The notes under the pieces were generated by a model. It was not told the origin of the DNA. It searched no databases and saw only the letters and a list, made by a program, of their open reading frames with translations. A program made the translations under genes and the position numbers. From the NCBI GenBank assembly GCA_966210725.1, contig CBIHLN010000036.1, forward strand, positions 1 through 23,622: 23,622 bases of DNA. The letters run 5' to 3'. The first letter of the stretch is position 1, and each line of letters opens with the position of its first letter. The stretch comes from Lysobacter_C sp966210725. GTDB lineage: Bacteria; Pseudomonadota; Gammaproteobacteria; Xanthomonadales; Xanthomonadaceae. Below, one piece after another: positions 6,834 through 15,505 of the stretch.

Positions 6834-8684
6834 TCAGAACAGGTCGACCCAGAACATCAGGTTGACCATGCCCACGGCGACCACCGTGTAGATCAATGAC
6901 AGCGGACCGCCGATGCGCCACAGCTCCCGGCCCGAGTAGCCCGCGGGTCCGCTGATCATCGAGATCACCGGGTTGGAGGCGGTCATGAAGTTGTTGGAGG
7001 CCGACAGCGCGACGATCAGTGCGAACGCGGTGGGGTCGCCACCGGCGGCCAGCGCCAGGTTGACGGCCAACGGGACCATCACGATGGTCGCGCCGACGTG
7101 GCTGATGACCAGCGAGAACAGCGTCGTCAGCAGGCCGAGCGCGACCTCCAGCAGCCAGATCGGCGTGCCCTCGGGCAGTTGCTCGATGCTGTGGCCGGCC
7201 ACCCACGCGGCCGCGCCGGAGGAGTCCATCGCCCAGCCCAGCGGGATCAGGCAGGCCATCAGGAAGATGGTCTTCCAGTTGATGGCCGAGTACGCCTCGT
7301 CGATATGGATCACGCCGGCCACCAGCATGCCGGCCACGCCCGTCATCAGGGCGATGGAGACCGGCAGCCGGGATGACAGCGCCAGCAGCATGGCCACGGC
7401 GAAGATGCCCAGCGCGATCTTGAGCTTGTGCGGGCGCTGCTCGCCCTTGGGGTAGTCGGTGACGACGACCACGTTCTTGCCCGCGGCGGCACGCGCGAGA
7501 TCGGTCCAGATGCTGTGCAGGACCAGCATGTCGCCCGAGCGCAGCGGCACGTCGCGCACGTTCTCGCGCATCACCGACTTGTCGCGGTTGATCGCCAGCA
7601 GGCTGACGCCCAGCTGCTTGCGCAACTCCAGCTCGCGCCCCGTCTTGCCGATGAAATTGGACGTGGGCGGGATCACCGCCTCGGAGATGCCGGCACGGCT
7701 GGGATTGAACAGGTCGCCGAAGTTGCGCAGCCGCGAGGTCATGCGCAGGAAGTGGTTCTGCGCGAAGTCGCCCACCTGCTGCTTGCCGCCCATCACGCCC
7801 AGCACGCTGCCGACCCAGATGCGCGTATCGGCCGGCGGTGCCAGGCGCGATTCGTTGTTGCTCTTGAGCGCCAGCAGCAGCGGCGCGCCATGCAGCGCCT
7901 CGGCCTCGCCCAGCGACATGCCCACCAGCGGGCTGTCGGCGGTGACGGTCAGCTCGTAGACATCGCCCTCGATGCCGTAGGCGTTGGCGAAGTAGCTCTG
8001 GGTGCGCGCGGGCGTGGCGCCCTTGCCGTCGTCGCGTTCGAGCTTCTTGCCGAAGAAGTGGAAGTAGGCCAAGGACGCACCCAGCAGCGCCAGGCCGATC
8101 GGCAGCGGCGCGAACATCGCCAGCGGCTCCAGCGTCGCCGCGCCCGAGGGCAGGTTGCTGTTGGCCGCCAGCAACAGGTCGTTGAGCAGGATCAGCGGCG
8201 AGTTGCCGACCATCGTCAGCCCGCCGCCCATGACGATCGCGGCGGCGATGGGCAGCAGCAGCCGCGGCAGCGACAGGCCCGTGCGCGAGGACAGCCGCGA
8301 GGCGACCGGCAGGTACAGCGCCATGACCGCCGGGTTCTGCATGAAGGAGGAGTTGAGGCCCGCGACCGCGCCCGTCAGCAGCATCAACCGCTGCTCGATG
8401 CCGTGCGCGCGCCGCAGCAGCCAGCCGGCCAGCCGGTTGAGCGCGCCGGTGCGGTCCAGGCCCGCGCCCAGGATCATCGTGGCGATGATGCTCATCACCG
8501 CGTTGGACGAGAAGCCGTTGAAGATTTCCTCCGGCGCGACCAGGCCCGACAGGCCCAGCAGCACCAGCACCACCAGCGCGACCACGTCGGCGCGGATGCG
8601 CTCGAACAGGAACATCACCATCGTGAAGCCGACCAGTCCGAGGACCAGCTTCATGTCGGTGGTGAGTGCGAGCGCGGTGTCCAT
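6834..8684 (-). CDS. SLC13-family permease with RCK_C (TrkA-C) domains
   Basis: A 616-residue inner-membrane transporter of the divalent anion:sodium symporter type. An N-terminal group of membrane helices (about 10-205) includes a polar NSSFMQNPAV stretch. A soluble central region (about 220-410) contains two RCK_C-like repeats, one with SPLVGMSLGEAE and one with SNFIGKTGRELELRKQLGV. A second helical group follows (about 425-615) with HVGATIVMVPLA and SASNNFMTASNPV. Members move sulfate, dicarboxylates or other anions, and the cargo cannot be read here. The ATG at 8684 lacks a good ribosome-binding site; an ATG 10 codons later is possible. It is probably transcribed alone. Confidence 0.87.
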   Translation of the reverse strand: MDTALALTTDMKLVLGLVGFTMVMFLFERIRADVVALVVLVLLGLSGLVAPEEIFNGFSSNAVMSIIATMILGAGLDRTGALNRLAGWLLRRAHGIEQRLMLLTGAVAGLNSSFMQNPAVMALYLPVASRLSSRTGLSLPRLLLPIAAAIVMGGGLTMVGNSPLILLNDLLLAANSNLPSGAATLEPLAMFAPLPIGLALLGASLAYFHFFGKKLERDDGKGATPARTQSYFANAYGIEGDVYELTVTADSPLVGMSLGEAEALHGAPLLLALKSNNESRLAPPADTRIWVGSVLGVMGGKQQVGDFAQNHFLRMTSRLRNFGDLFNPSRAGISEAVIPPTSNFIGKTGRELELRKQLGVSLLAINRDKSVMRENVRDVPLRSGDMLVLHSIWTDLARAAAGKNVVVVTDYPKGEQRPHKLKIALGIFAVAMLLALSSRLPVSIALMTGVAGMLVAGVIHIDEAYSAINWKTIFLMACLIPLGWAMDSSGAAAWVAGHSIEQLPEGTPIWLLEVALGLLTTLFSLVISHVGATIVMVPLAVNLALAAGGDPTAFALIVALSASNNFMTASNPVISMISGPAGYSGRELWRIGGPLSLIYTVVAVGMVNLMFWVDLF

Positions 8685-8833
8685 CAGTGCGCCGGTGGCC
8701 GGGCGTGCGGCGCGGTGGCGGGGCCGGGAAGCGGAGCGACGTCAGCGGCACGCGTCGGATGGCACGGGGTCGACGGGCGGACGCCGGACGCGGGCATCGT
8801 GCGGATCGAAACGGCGTACCTGCTCCTCACCAG

Positions 8834-8847
8834 CTCCCGGCTCCCGG
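8834..8847. repeat. CTCCCGG tandem repeat beside the trmB stop
   Basis: Two perfect CTCCCGG heptamers in tandem, followed by a partial third, abut the trmB stop codon. Similar short runs are common between genes in this family of bacteria. No function is apparent. Confidence 0.6.
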
Positions 8848-8850
8848 TCC

Positions 8851-9591
8851 CTAGACCCTGTCGTACAGCAGGTCCCACACGCCGTGGCCGAGCTTCTGGC
8901 CGCGGGTTTCGAAATGCGTCTGCGGGCGCCAGTCCGGTCGGGGCACCGCGCCGCGCGGCCCTGCGCGATTGGCGATGCCCGGCGTGGCATCCAGGACGTC
9001 CCACATGTGCCCGGCATACTCCTGCCAATCGGTCGCAAGGTGCAAGCGCCCGCCCGGCGCCAGCTTGCGCACCAGCAGCGCCGCGAACCCGGGCTGCACC
9101 AGCCGCCGCTTGTGGTGGCGCTTCTTGTGCCACGGGTCGGGGAAGTAGATGCGGATCTCGTCGAGGCTGCCGTCGGCGACCTCGTTCGTCACCACTTCGA
9201 CGGCGTCGTGGTGGAACACCCGCACGTTGCGCGCGTCGTCCTCCGCCAGCGCATTGAGCAGCCGCCCGACCCCGGGTGCATGCACTTCGATCCCGATATG
9301 GTCGCGCGCGGCGTCGCGTGCAGCGGAATACCGCAGCGCCTCGCCATTGCCGAACCCGATCTCGACGATGCGCGGCGCGCTGCGCCCGAAGGCGGCATCG
9401 AAGTCACGCGGCGTGCCGGCGTAGTCGAGACCGAACCGGGGCCACTGCTCGTCCAACGCGCGCTGCTGCGCGGGCGTGAACCGCCCCTGCCGCAACACGA
9501 AGCTGCGCACCTGCCGGTGGCCTTCGGTGACGGTGAACGGCTTGGGCGGCACCTTGCCCGGGCTGGAGTGGTCGGTGGCGTCGTCGCTCAT
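8851..9591 (-). CDS. trmB: tRNA (guanine-N7)-methyltransferase
   Basis: A 246-residue SAM-dependent methyltransferase that makes 7-methylguanosine at position 46 of tRNA variable loops. The SAM-binding motif is VEIGFGNGE (about 76-84). The TrmB signature IYFPDPWHKKRHHKRRL follows near 148-164, then LATDWQEYA and a C-terminal TRFE-type element reading THFETRG. A divergent N-terminal 20 residues is normal. It is the last gene of thiS-thiG-trmB, beginning 16 bases after the thiG stop, and is probably cotranscribed. No strong ribosome-binding site is seen. Confidence 0.95.
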   Translation of the reverse strand: MSDDATDHSSPGKVPPKPFTVTEGHRQVRSFVLRQGRFTPAQQRALDEQWPRFGLDYAGTPRDFDAAFGRSAPRIVEIGFGNGEALRYSAARDAARDHIGIEVHAPGVGRLLNALAEDDARNVRVFHHDAVEVVTNEVADGSLDEIRIYFPDPWHKKRHHKRRLVQPGFAALLVRKLAPGGRLHLATDWQEYAGHMWDVLDATPGIANRAGPRGAVPRPDWRPQTHFETRGQKLGHGVWDLLYDRV

Positions 9592-9607
9592 CGTGCAGCC
9601 CGGCCTG

Positions 9608-10402
<795 letters not shown>

Positions 10403-10468
10403 CGCGCCATTATTGCATCGCACTACGACCCGTGGGTCGCGATGACCGCGCGTGTCGCGTGGGACCCC

Positions 10469-10669
10469 TCAGCCGCCGCCGAGCGCGTGCACGATTTCCA
10501 CGCGGTCGCCATCGGCCAGGGCGTGTTCGCCATGGCGGCCGCGCGGCACGATCTCGCCGTTGACCTCGACGGCGACCCGGCGCTGGGCGAGGCCTTCGGT
10601 TTCAAGTAGAGCGGCGATGGTGCAGGCGGCCTCGAGAGCGCGGGCTTCGCCGTTGAGCGTGATGTCCAT
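10469..10669 (-). CDS. thiS: Sulfur carrier protein ThiS
   Basis: A 66-residue ubiquitin-fold protein whose C-terminal glycine is adenylated and converted to a thiocarboxylate, then donates sulfur to ThiG. Visible features are an N-terminal beta strand (MDITLNGEAR), VAVEVNGEIVPR (32-43), DGDRVEIVHALGGG and the essential terminal Gly-Gly. The size is typical for the family. It heads a thiS-thiG-trmB operon. No TPP riboswitch is found upstream, but an 11-bp inverted repeat lies at 10693-10773. Confidence 0.94.
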   Translation of the reverse strand: MDITLNGEARALEAACTIAALLETEGLAQRRVAVEVNGEIVPRGRHGEHALADGDRVEIVHALGGG

Positions 10670-10692
10670 CCGCCCATTGTCGGAAAGAGCGT

Positions 10693-10773
10693 GCCGCAGT
10701 GCCACTCGCTGGTGCGATGACGCTGCGGCGAGCCGGCAAGGAACAGGGTGCTCGCGGCGGACGGCACTGCGGC
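10693..10773. repeat. 11-bp inverted repeat between thiS and the GDSL autotransporter
   Basis: GCCGCAGTGCC (10693-10703) is perfectly complementary to GGCACTGCGGC (10763-10773), with 59 bases between. It sits 24 bases before thiS and over 110 bases before the divergent gene, so it would be in the thiS leader if transcription starts beyond it. The remaining part of this 217-base gap shows no gene and no clear promoter. Confidence 0.6.
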
Positions 10774-10886
10774 CCGATGCGGCGGTGCGCCTTGTCCACG
10801 TGCGCCGGGCGTGGTTCGATGCGCGCCATCCGCCCGCGTACGTCCGGCGGACCGCACCCTCCCATCGCATACCGCAAGGACGATCC

Positions 10887-12734
10887 ATGAACCGACCCGT
10901 TCGCACCGCGCTGGCCGCGGCCCTCGCGCTGGCTGCCGCACCGGCCTTCGCCCAGACGTATTCGCAGACCGTGTTCTTCGGCGACAGCCTGACCGATTCG
11001 GGCCACTTCCGGCCGGTCCTGGTGCAGGTCGCCGGTCCGCAGGCGGCCATCCTGGGCCGCTTCACCACCAACCCGGGCCTGGTGTGGTCGGAGCAGTTGG
11101 CCGATTTCTATGCCGCCGCGGCGGTGAGCGCCAACCAGGGCGGCAGCAACTACGCCGTCGGCGGCGCGCGCACCGGCACCGATACGGCTAGCCAGCTGGG
11201 TCCGGTGCCGTCGGTGCAGACGCAGGTCGCCAGCTACCTGGCCGCCACCGGGGGGCAGGCCGACGCCGACGCGCTGTATGCGGTGTGGGGCGGCGCCAAT
11301 GACGTGTTCGCCGCCATCGATGCCGCAGGCGCGGGCGGCGACCCGGCCCCGGTGATCGGCCAAGCCGTGGCCGCCGAAATCGGCGCGATCGGCACCCTGC
11401 AGGCGGCCGGCGCGCGTTACGTGCTGGTGCCCACGGTGCCGGACATCGGCCTGACCCCGGGCTTCCGCGCGCAGGGCCCTGCGGCCCAGGCCGCTGGCAC
11501 GCAGTTGTCGATGGCGTACAACGACGCGCTCTTCGCCGGGCTGGCGCAGGCCGGGTTGCGGGTGATCCCGCTGGACACCTTCAGCCTGTTCCAGGAAGTC
11601 GTCGCCGACCCGGCCGGGTTCGGTTTCACCAACATCACCGGCACCGCATGCCAGCCGCAGATCACCGCGCAGTCGCTGACGTGCAACCCGGGCACCTACG
11701 TCACGCCCACCGCGGCCGACGACTACGCGTTCGCGGACGCCGTCCACCCGACCGCCAACGCCCACACCATCATTGCCGACTACGCGGCGTCCGTCCTGGA
11801 AGGCCCGCGGCAGGTCGCGATGCTGCCGCACGCCCAGCAGCTGGCCGGCCGCACCCGCAGCGACCGCGTCGCGGCGCAGTGGCGCGGTGGCCCGGTGGGC
11901 GAGCCGGGCCTGCGCGCCTGGGCCGACCTGCGGGGCGACTACCAGAAGTTCGACGAGGGCACCGGCGCCATGGTCGACGGCGAGGGCGGTGGTGCCGGCC
12001 TGCTGGCCGGCCTGGGCTGGAGCAGTGGCAACGTTCACGTCGGCGGCTTCCTGGGGGCCGGTTCTCAGACGTTGAAGTGGGGCCAGGACCGGGGCGAGTT
12101 CTCCTTCGACGACACCACGCTGGGCGCCTACGCCGGCTGGCGCGGCGGCAACGGCTGGGTGGGCCTCCAGGCCAGCACCAGCCAGGGCGACTACGACACC
12201 GAGCGCCGCGTCCACCTCGGACCGGCCACGCGCGTGCACCGTGCCTCGGCCGACGGCGACAACCTGACGGTCGCGCTGGATGCCGGCTGGCGCTTCGACC
12301 ACGGCATGCTCAGCCACGGCCCGGTGCTGTCGCTGGTGTCGCAGCGCATCGACATCGACGCGATGGCCGAGGACCAGGCGGACCTGTCGACCTCGCTGGC
12401 GTACCCGGAGCGCGAGATCGATTCGCTGGTCGGCAGTGTGGGCTGGCAGTTCTCCCTGCAGATGGGCGCGCATTTCTCGCCCTACGCACGCCTGACATGG
12501 GACCGCGAGTTCGAAGACCACGATGAAGAGGCGTTCGCGCAGCTCCAGTCGATGCCGGGCACCGCGCCGTACGCGGTGCCGGGGCTGGAACTGGACGAGG
12601 ACTACGGCACGGTGATGCTGGGTGCGCGCACCACGGTGTTCGGGCTGGACGCCGATGCCGGCCTGAGCGGCTCGGTGGCGCGCAACGGCACCGACAGCGT
12701 CGGCGTGTTCCTCAACCTCGGGCGCGGCTTCTGA
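10887..12734 (+). CDS. Autotransporter GDSL esterase/lipase (EstA-like)
   Basis: A 615-residue type V secreted esterase anchored in the outer membrane. Residues 1-22 are a signal peptide (cleavage near AFA-Q). The SGNH/GDSL passenger spans about 25-310: Ser34 in FFGDSLTDS, a glycine block near 85-96 (GGSNYAVGGART), N138 in GGAND, and D284-x-x-H287. Cys255 and Cys266 may form a disulfide. A C-terminal autotransporter beta-barrel covers about 340-615 and ends in the expected phenylalanine (NLGRGF). The ATG has AAGGA 6 bases upstream; longer in-frame extensions lack a signal peptide. A GC hairpin at 12742-12759 follows the stop, without a U-tract. Confidence 0.93.
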   Translation: MNRPVRTALAAALALAAAPAFAQTYSQTVFFGDSLTDSGHFRPVLVQVAGPQAAILGRFTTNPGLVWSEQLADFYAAAAVSANQGGSNYAVGGARTGTDTASQLGPVPSVQTQVASYLAATGGQADADALYAVWGGANDVFAAIDAAGAGGDPAPVIGQAVAAEIGAIGTLQAAGARYVLVPTVPDIGLTPGFRAQGPAAQAAGTQLSMAYNDALFAGLAQAGLRVIPLDTFSLFQEVVADPAGFGFTNITGTACQPQITAQSLTCNPGTYVTPTAADDYAFADAVHPTANAHTIIADYAASVLEGPRQVAMLPHAQQLAGRTRSDRVAAQWRGGPVGEPGLRAWADLRGDYQKFDEGTGAMVDGEGGGAGLLAGLGWSSGNVHVGGFLGAGSQTLKWGQDRGEFSFDDTTLGAYAGWRGGNGWVGLQASTSQGDYDTERRVHLGPATRVHRASADGDNLTVALDAGWRFDHGMLSHGPVLSLVSQRIDIDAMAEDQADLSTSLAYPEREIDSLVGSVGWQFSLQMGAHFSPYARLTWDREFEDHDEEAFAQLQSMPGTAPYAVPGLELDEDYGTVMLGARTTVFGLDADAGLSGSVARNGTDSVGVFLNLGRGF

Positions 12735-12761
12735 CGCCGGTCGCCGGCCCGTGCCGGCGCG

Positions 12762-12790
12762 TTGCCAGTAGGGGCGCGCCGGCATAGACT
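12762..12790 (+). promoter_or_regulatory. Sigma-70 promoter of tRNA-Gly
   Basis: TTGCCA (12762-12767) and TAGACT (12785-12790) are separated by 17 bases. The expected transcription start lies a few bases before the mature tRNA 5' end at 12800. Confidence 0.7.
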
Positions 12791-12799
12791 TCCGGTCTC

Positions 12800-12873
12800 G
12801 CGGGTGTAGTTCAATGGTAGAACTTCAGCTTCCCAAGCTGATAGCGTGGGTTCGATTCCCATCACCCGCTCCA
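12800..12873 (+). tRNA. tRNA-Gly (anticodon CCC)
   Basis: A 74-base cloverleaf. The acceptor stem pairs GCGGGTG (12800-12806) with CACCCGC (12863-12869), followed by discriminator T and encoded CCA. The D stem is GTTC/GAAC. The anticodon stem is TCAGC/GCTGA around loop TTCCCAA, giving anticodon CCC for GGG codons. The T arm is GTGGG-TTCGATT-CCCAT. U73 is typical of bacterial glycine tRNA. It has its own promoter upstream and terminator downstream. Confidence 0.97.
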
Positions 12874-12880
12874 ACTTGCA

Positions 12881-12916
12881 CGGCGGCTCCGTCCTTCGGG
12901 ACCGGGCCGCCGTTTT
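12881..12916 (+). terminator. Rho-independent terminator after tRNA-Gly
   Basis: CGGCGGC (12881-12887) pairs with GCCGCCG (12906-12912). An inner GTCC-ttcg-GGAC stem caps it, and TTTT follows at 12913-12916. It starts seven bases after the tRNA CCA end. Confidence 0.85.
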
Positions 12917-12986
12917 CGTTCGGCCTCCGCTCCGGTGCGCACATGGCGTCACCCGATCTCGATCCACGCACACAGGCCATCGCCGC

Positions 12987-13460
12987 ATGACGCAGGGTGC
13001 ACCCCCCGAACGGATCGTCCTGGGTTGGCGCGAATGGATTGCGCTGCCGGGCCTGGGCCTGCCGCGGGTCCGCGCAAAGGTCGACAGCGGTGCCCGCAGT
13101 TGCGCCCTGCACGTGGACGCGCATTGGCGCTTTACCGAAGGGGGCGCGCCGTGGGTCGGGTTCCGGGTGGCACCGGGTACCGGTGCGCCGATCGAATCGA
13201 GCGCGCCCGTGCTGGAAGAGCGCCAGGTGACCGACTCGGGCGGCCATCGCAGCCGCCGGGTGTTCCTGCGTACGACGATGCGCCTGGCAGGCATCGAGCG
13301 CGAGATCGACATCAACCTGTCGGACCGGCGCGGCATGCGCTTCCCCATGCTGCTGGGCCGCACCGCGATGGCCGGTGCGTTCACGGTGGACCCGTCACGC
13401 TCGTTCCTCCATGGTCGCCCATCCGGCGGCGCTGTTCCCTCTCTGAAGAAGCCCCGATGA
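12987..13460 (+). CDS. RimB-like retropepsin-fold protease (formerly ATP-dependent Zn protease)
   Basis: A 157-residue protein of the family long labelled putative ATP-dependent zinc protease and now viewed as retropepsin-like. The active-site-like motif is K31-V-D33-S-G-A-R-S; a core with REIDINLSDRRGM and LGRTAMAG follows. In pseudomonads the equivalent RimB works with the glutamate ligase RimK on ribosomal protein S6 modification; that role is inferred from the neighbour. The stop overlaps the rimK ATG by four bases (ATGA at 13457-13460), so translation is probably coupled. The ATG at 12987 starts the conserved region and lies after the tRNA terminator; in-frame extension upstream would run into the tRNA. 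Confidence 0.87.
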   Translation: MTQGAPPERIVLGWREWIALPGLGLPRVRAKVDSGARSCALHVDAHWRFTEGGAPWVGFRVAPGTGAPIESSAPVLEERQVTDSGGHRSRRVFLRTTMRLAGIEREIDINLSDRRGMRFPMLLGRTAMAGAFTVDPSRSFLHGRPSGGAVPSLKKPR

Positions 13461-14365
13461 AGCTCGCGATCCTGTCGCGCAATACCAAGCTCTACTCCAC
13501 CCGCCGGCTGGTGGAGGCCGCGCGCGAGCGCCGCCACAGCGTGCGCGTGCTGGACCCGCTGCGCTGCTACATGCGCATCGACTCGGACGGTTTCGAGATG
13601 CACTACAAGGGCACCGAGATCGCGGGGTACCACGCCGTGATCCCACGCGTGGGGGCGTCGATCACCCGTTACGGGTCCGCCGTGCTGCGGCAGTTCGAAC
13701 TGATGGGCACGTTCACGCCCAACCCGTCCGACGCGGTGCTGCGCGCGCGCGACAAGCTGCGCAGCCACCAGATGCTGGCGGCGCAGGGGATTGGCCTTCC
13801 GGCCACGGTGTTCGGGGACAACCCCGACGACACGGCCGACCTGCTCTCGATGCTCGGCCCGCCGCCGCACGTCATCAAGCTCAACGAAGGCACCCAGGGC
13901 GCCGGCGTCATGCTGACCGAGAAACTGTCGGCGTCGCGGGGCGTGATCGAGGCGCTGCGTGGCCTGTACGCGCAGTTCCTCGTCCAGGAGTTCGTTGCCG
14001 AGGCCAAGGGCGCGGATCTGCGGTGTTTCGTGGTGGGCGGCAAGGTGGTGGCGGCGATGAAGCGGCAGGCACCGAAGGGCGACTTCCGCTCCAACCTGCA
14101 CCGCGGCGGACGCGCCAAGGGCGTCAAGGCGACCGCCGCCGAGCAGGACGTGGCGATCCGCGCCGCGCGCGTGCTGGGCCTGGGGGTGGCGGGCGTGGAC
14201 CTGATCCGGTCGGCACGCGGGCCCCTGGTGCTGGAAGTGAATGCCTCGCCGGGTTTGGAAGGCATCGAGGACGCGACTGGCGTCGATGTGGCAGGGGAGA
14301 TCGTCGACTACGTCGCCCTGCGCTACAAGCGCATTGCCGCCAAGCGGGCGGCGACTAAGGCCTGA
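13457..14365 (+). CDS. rimK: RimK ATP-grasp glutamate ligase
   Basis: A 302-residue ATP-grasp ligase, matching E. coli RimK (300), which adds glutamates to the C-terminus of ribosomal protein S6. Signatures include MKLAILSRN, the N-terminal YxxVIPRVGASIT block, NPSDAVLRARDKL, VIKLNEGTQGAGVML (ATP-binding Gly-rich segment), FVAEAKGADLRCFVVG, FRSNLHRGG and the metal-binding LEVNASPGLEGIE near the C-terminus. It starts inside the last codon of the RimB-like gene. In P. fluorescens RimK is also tied to c-di-GMP through RimA; no rimA is adjacent here. Confidence 0.93.
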   Translation: MKLAILSRNTKLYSTRRLVEAARERRHSVRVLDPLRCYMRIDSDGFEMHYKGTEIAGYHAVIPRVGASITRYGSAVLRQFELMGTFTPNPSDAVLRARDKLRSHQMLAAQGIGLPATVFGDNPDDTADLLSMLGPPPHVIKLNEGTQGAGVMLTEKLSASRGVIEALRGLYAQFLVQEFVAEAKGADLRCFVVGGKVVAAMKRQAPKGDFRSNLHRGGRAKGVKATAAEQDVAIRAARVLGLGVAGVDLIRSARGPLVLEVNASPGLEGIEDATGVDVAGEIVDYVALRYKRIAAKRAATKA

Positions 14366-14372
14366 CGCGGCC

Positions 14373-14392
14373 ATTCCGTGCTGTAACGGAAT
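14373..14392. repeat. Inverted repeat just after rimK
   Basis: ATTCCGT (14373-14379) and ACGGAAT (14386-14392) form a perfect 7-bp stem with a 6-base loop eight bases after the rimK stop. No U-tract follows on the plus strand, so it is at best a weak terminator or a 3'-end stabiliser. Confidence 0.5.
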
Positions 14393-14443
14393 AAATGATT
14401 CCGGGTCAATGGTTTACGCGTGACCTCAGGCGCATAGCGCTTT

Positions 14444-14472
14444 CTTAACGCACCACTTAACGGCGGTTTAAT
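14444..14472 (+). promoter_or_regulatory. Tandem TTAACG direct repeats, possible response-regulator site
   Basis: CTTAACG occurs at 14444-14450 and 14456-14462, followed by a related GTTTAAT at 14466-14472, giving spacings of 12 and about 11 bases. Near-helical-turn direct repeats are typical for OmpR/PhoB-family regulators, and such a regulator is encoded at 14800. The site lies well before the terminator at 14586, so it would drive the short transcript between rather than the regulator gene. Confidence 0.4.
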
Positions 14473-14489
14473 CGCCCCCGGCGTAGCGT

Positions 14490-14616
14490 GGTCCGGACCG
14501 CAGCACTGCAGGGCTTGCCCGGGGTCTTCATGACCAGGGCGTCAGGGGTCCGGCAGTTTCGGTATCGGGGCAACACCCTTTTTGGCCCAGGCGCGCGGCC
14601 CGCGCCTGGGTTTTTT
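14490..14616 (+). ncRNA. Candidate small RNA ending in a strong terminator
   Basis: No convincing reading frame occupies this part of the 434-base gap 14366-14799. It holds several small inverted repeats (GGTCCGGACC at 14490-14499, GGGC-tt-GCCC, GGTC-ttcat-GACC) and ends in a strong intrinsic terminator with six T residues, as Hfq-type small RNAs do. The upstream direct repeats could be its regulatory site. The alternative is that this is only the rimK 3' untranslated region. The rest of the gap (14617-14799) shows a possible -10 CAGAAT at 14710 and nothing else. Confidence 0.4.
14586..14616 (+). terminator. Strong Rho-independent terminator
   Basis: CCCAGGCGCG (14586-14595) pairs perfectly with CGCGCCTGGG (14601-14610) around a 5-base loop, followed by TTTTTT. 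It ends either the rimK transcript or a separate small RNA, and insulates the two-component operon downstream. Confidence 0.9.
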
Positions 14617-14799
14617 GTGGATGACGGTCGGCAGCCCGCGGTGCGGAGGTTGAAGGAGCCGCGGCCGCGGGCATGCCGCCGCCGGGACGCCCGGGCGATG
14701 AGCCTCTGGCAGAATCGCGGCGCCGGCCTGTCCGCACGCCACGTCGACCCGAACCTTGCCACGCTGCGGCGGTCGAATCCCCCACCCAGGAACCCCTCC

Positions 14800-15486
14800 A
14801 TGCGCATCCTCGTCATCGAAGACAACCAGGACATCGCCGCCAACCTCGGGGATTTCCTCGAAGACCGCGGCCACACCGTCGATTTCGCGGCCGACGGCAT
14901 CACCGGCCTGCACCTGGCGGTGGTCCATGACTTCGACGCGATCGTGCTCGATCTCAACCTGCCCGGGCTGGACGGCCTGGAGGTGTGCCGCAAGCTGCGC
15001 AACGAGGCCCGCAAGCAGACGCCGGTGCTGATGCTGACCGCGCGCGATTCGCTAGACAACAAGCTGGCGGGGTTCGACTCGGGCGCCGATGACTATCTGA
15101 TCAAACCGTTCGCGCTGCAGGAGGTGGAAGTCCGCCTCAATGCACTCTCGCGCCGCGGCAAGGGCGTGCAGACGCGCGTGCTCAACGCGGCCGACCTGGA
15201 GTACAACCTCGACACGCTGGAGGTGCGCCGGCAGGGCAAGCTGCTGCAGCTCAACCCGACGGCGCTGAAGATCCTGCAGGCGTTGATGGAGGCCAGCCCG
15301 GCCGTGGTCACGCGACAGGAGCTGGAGACGCGCGTGTGGGGCGAGGAGTTGCCCGATTCCGACAGCCTGCGCGTGCACATCCACGGGTTGCGTGCGGTGG
15401 TCGACAAGCCCTTCGAGACCCCGCTGATCCAGACGCGCCACGGCATCGGGTACCGCATTGCCGAAATCGAAAATGCCGGGAGCTGA
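14800..15486 (+). CDS. OmpR-family response regulator (ColR/VgrR-like)
   Basis: A 228-residue DNA-binding regulator. The receiver domain (1-120) has D8 in the acidic pocket, phospho-acceptor D51 (VLDLNLPG), T80 and K102. The winged helix domain (about 128-223) contains LNPTALKILQALM and SLRVHIHGLRAVVDKPF. It is phosphorylated by the kinase encoded immediately downstream. The ATG has AGGA eight bases upstream (14788-14791); a longer in-frame extension would pass through the strong terminator at 14586 and is rejected. The closest named family I recognise is ColR/VgrR of xanthomonads, but this is recall, not alignment. Confidence 0.92.
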   Translation: MRILVIEDNQDIAANLGDFLEDRGHTVDFAADGITGLHLAVVHDFDAIVLDLNLPGLDGLEVCRKLRNEARKQTPVLMLTARDSLDNKLAGFDSGADDYLIKPFALQEVEVRLNALSRRGKGVQTRVLNAADLEYNLDTLEVRRQGKLLQLNPTALKILQALMEASPAVVTRQELETRVWGEELPDSDSLRVHIHGLRAVVDKPFETPLIQTRHGIGYRIAEIENAGS

Positions 15487-15505
15487 AAGCGCGCCTGGCG
15501 TGCCG

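Noticed and set aside
6433..8751. Very long minus-strand frame over the Rieske and SLC13 genes
   Set aside because: Arg/Ala/Gly-rich with no domain; both covered genes have conserved motifs in other frames.
10670..10886. TPP riboswitch upstream of thiS
   Set aside because: The conserved CUGAGA and GAACCUGAU-type blocks are absent on the minus strand.
10602..12785. Long minus-strand frame antisense to the GDSL autotransporter
   Set aside because: Compositionally a shadow frame; the plus-strand gene has a signal peptide, catalytic residues and a barrel.
12800..12990. Integration site of a mobile element at the tRNA-Gly gene
   Set aside because: No integrase, no repeated tRNA 3' end and only core genes downstream.
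14488..14799. N-terminal extension of the response regulator
   Set aside because: It would translate through a perfect 10-bp terminator with six T residues and has no family similarity; a good ribosome-binding site supports 14800.
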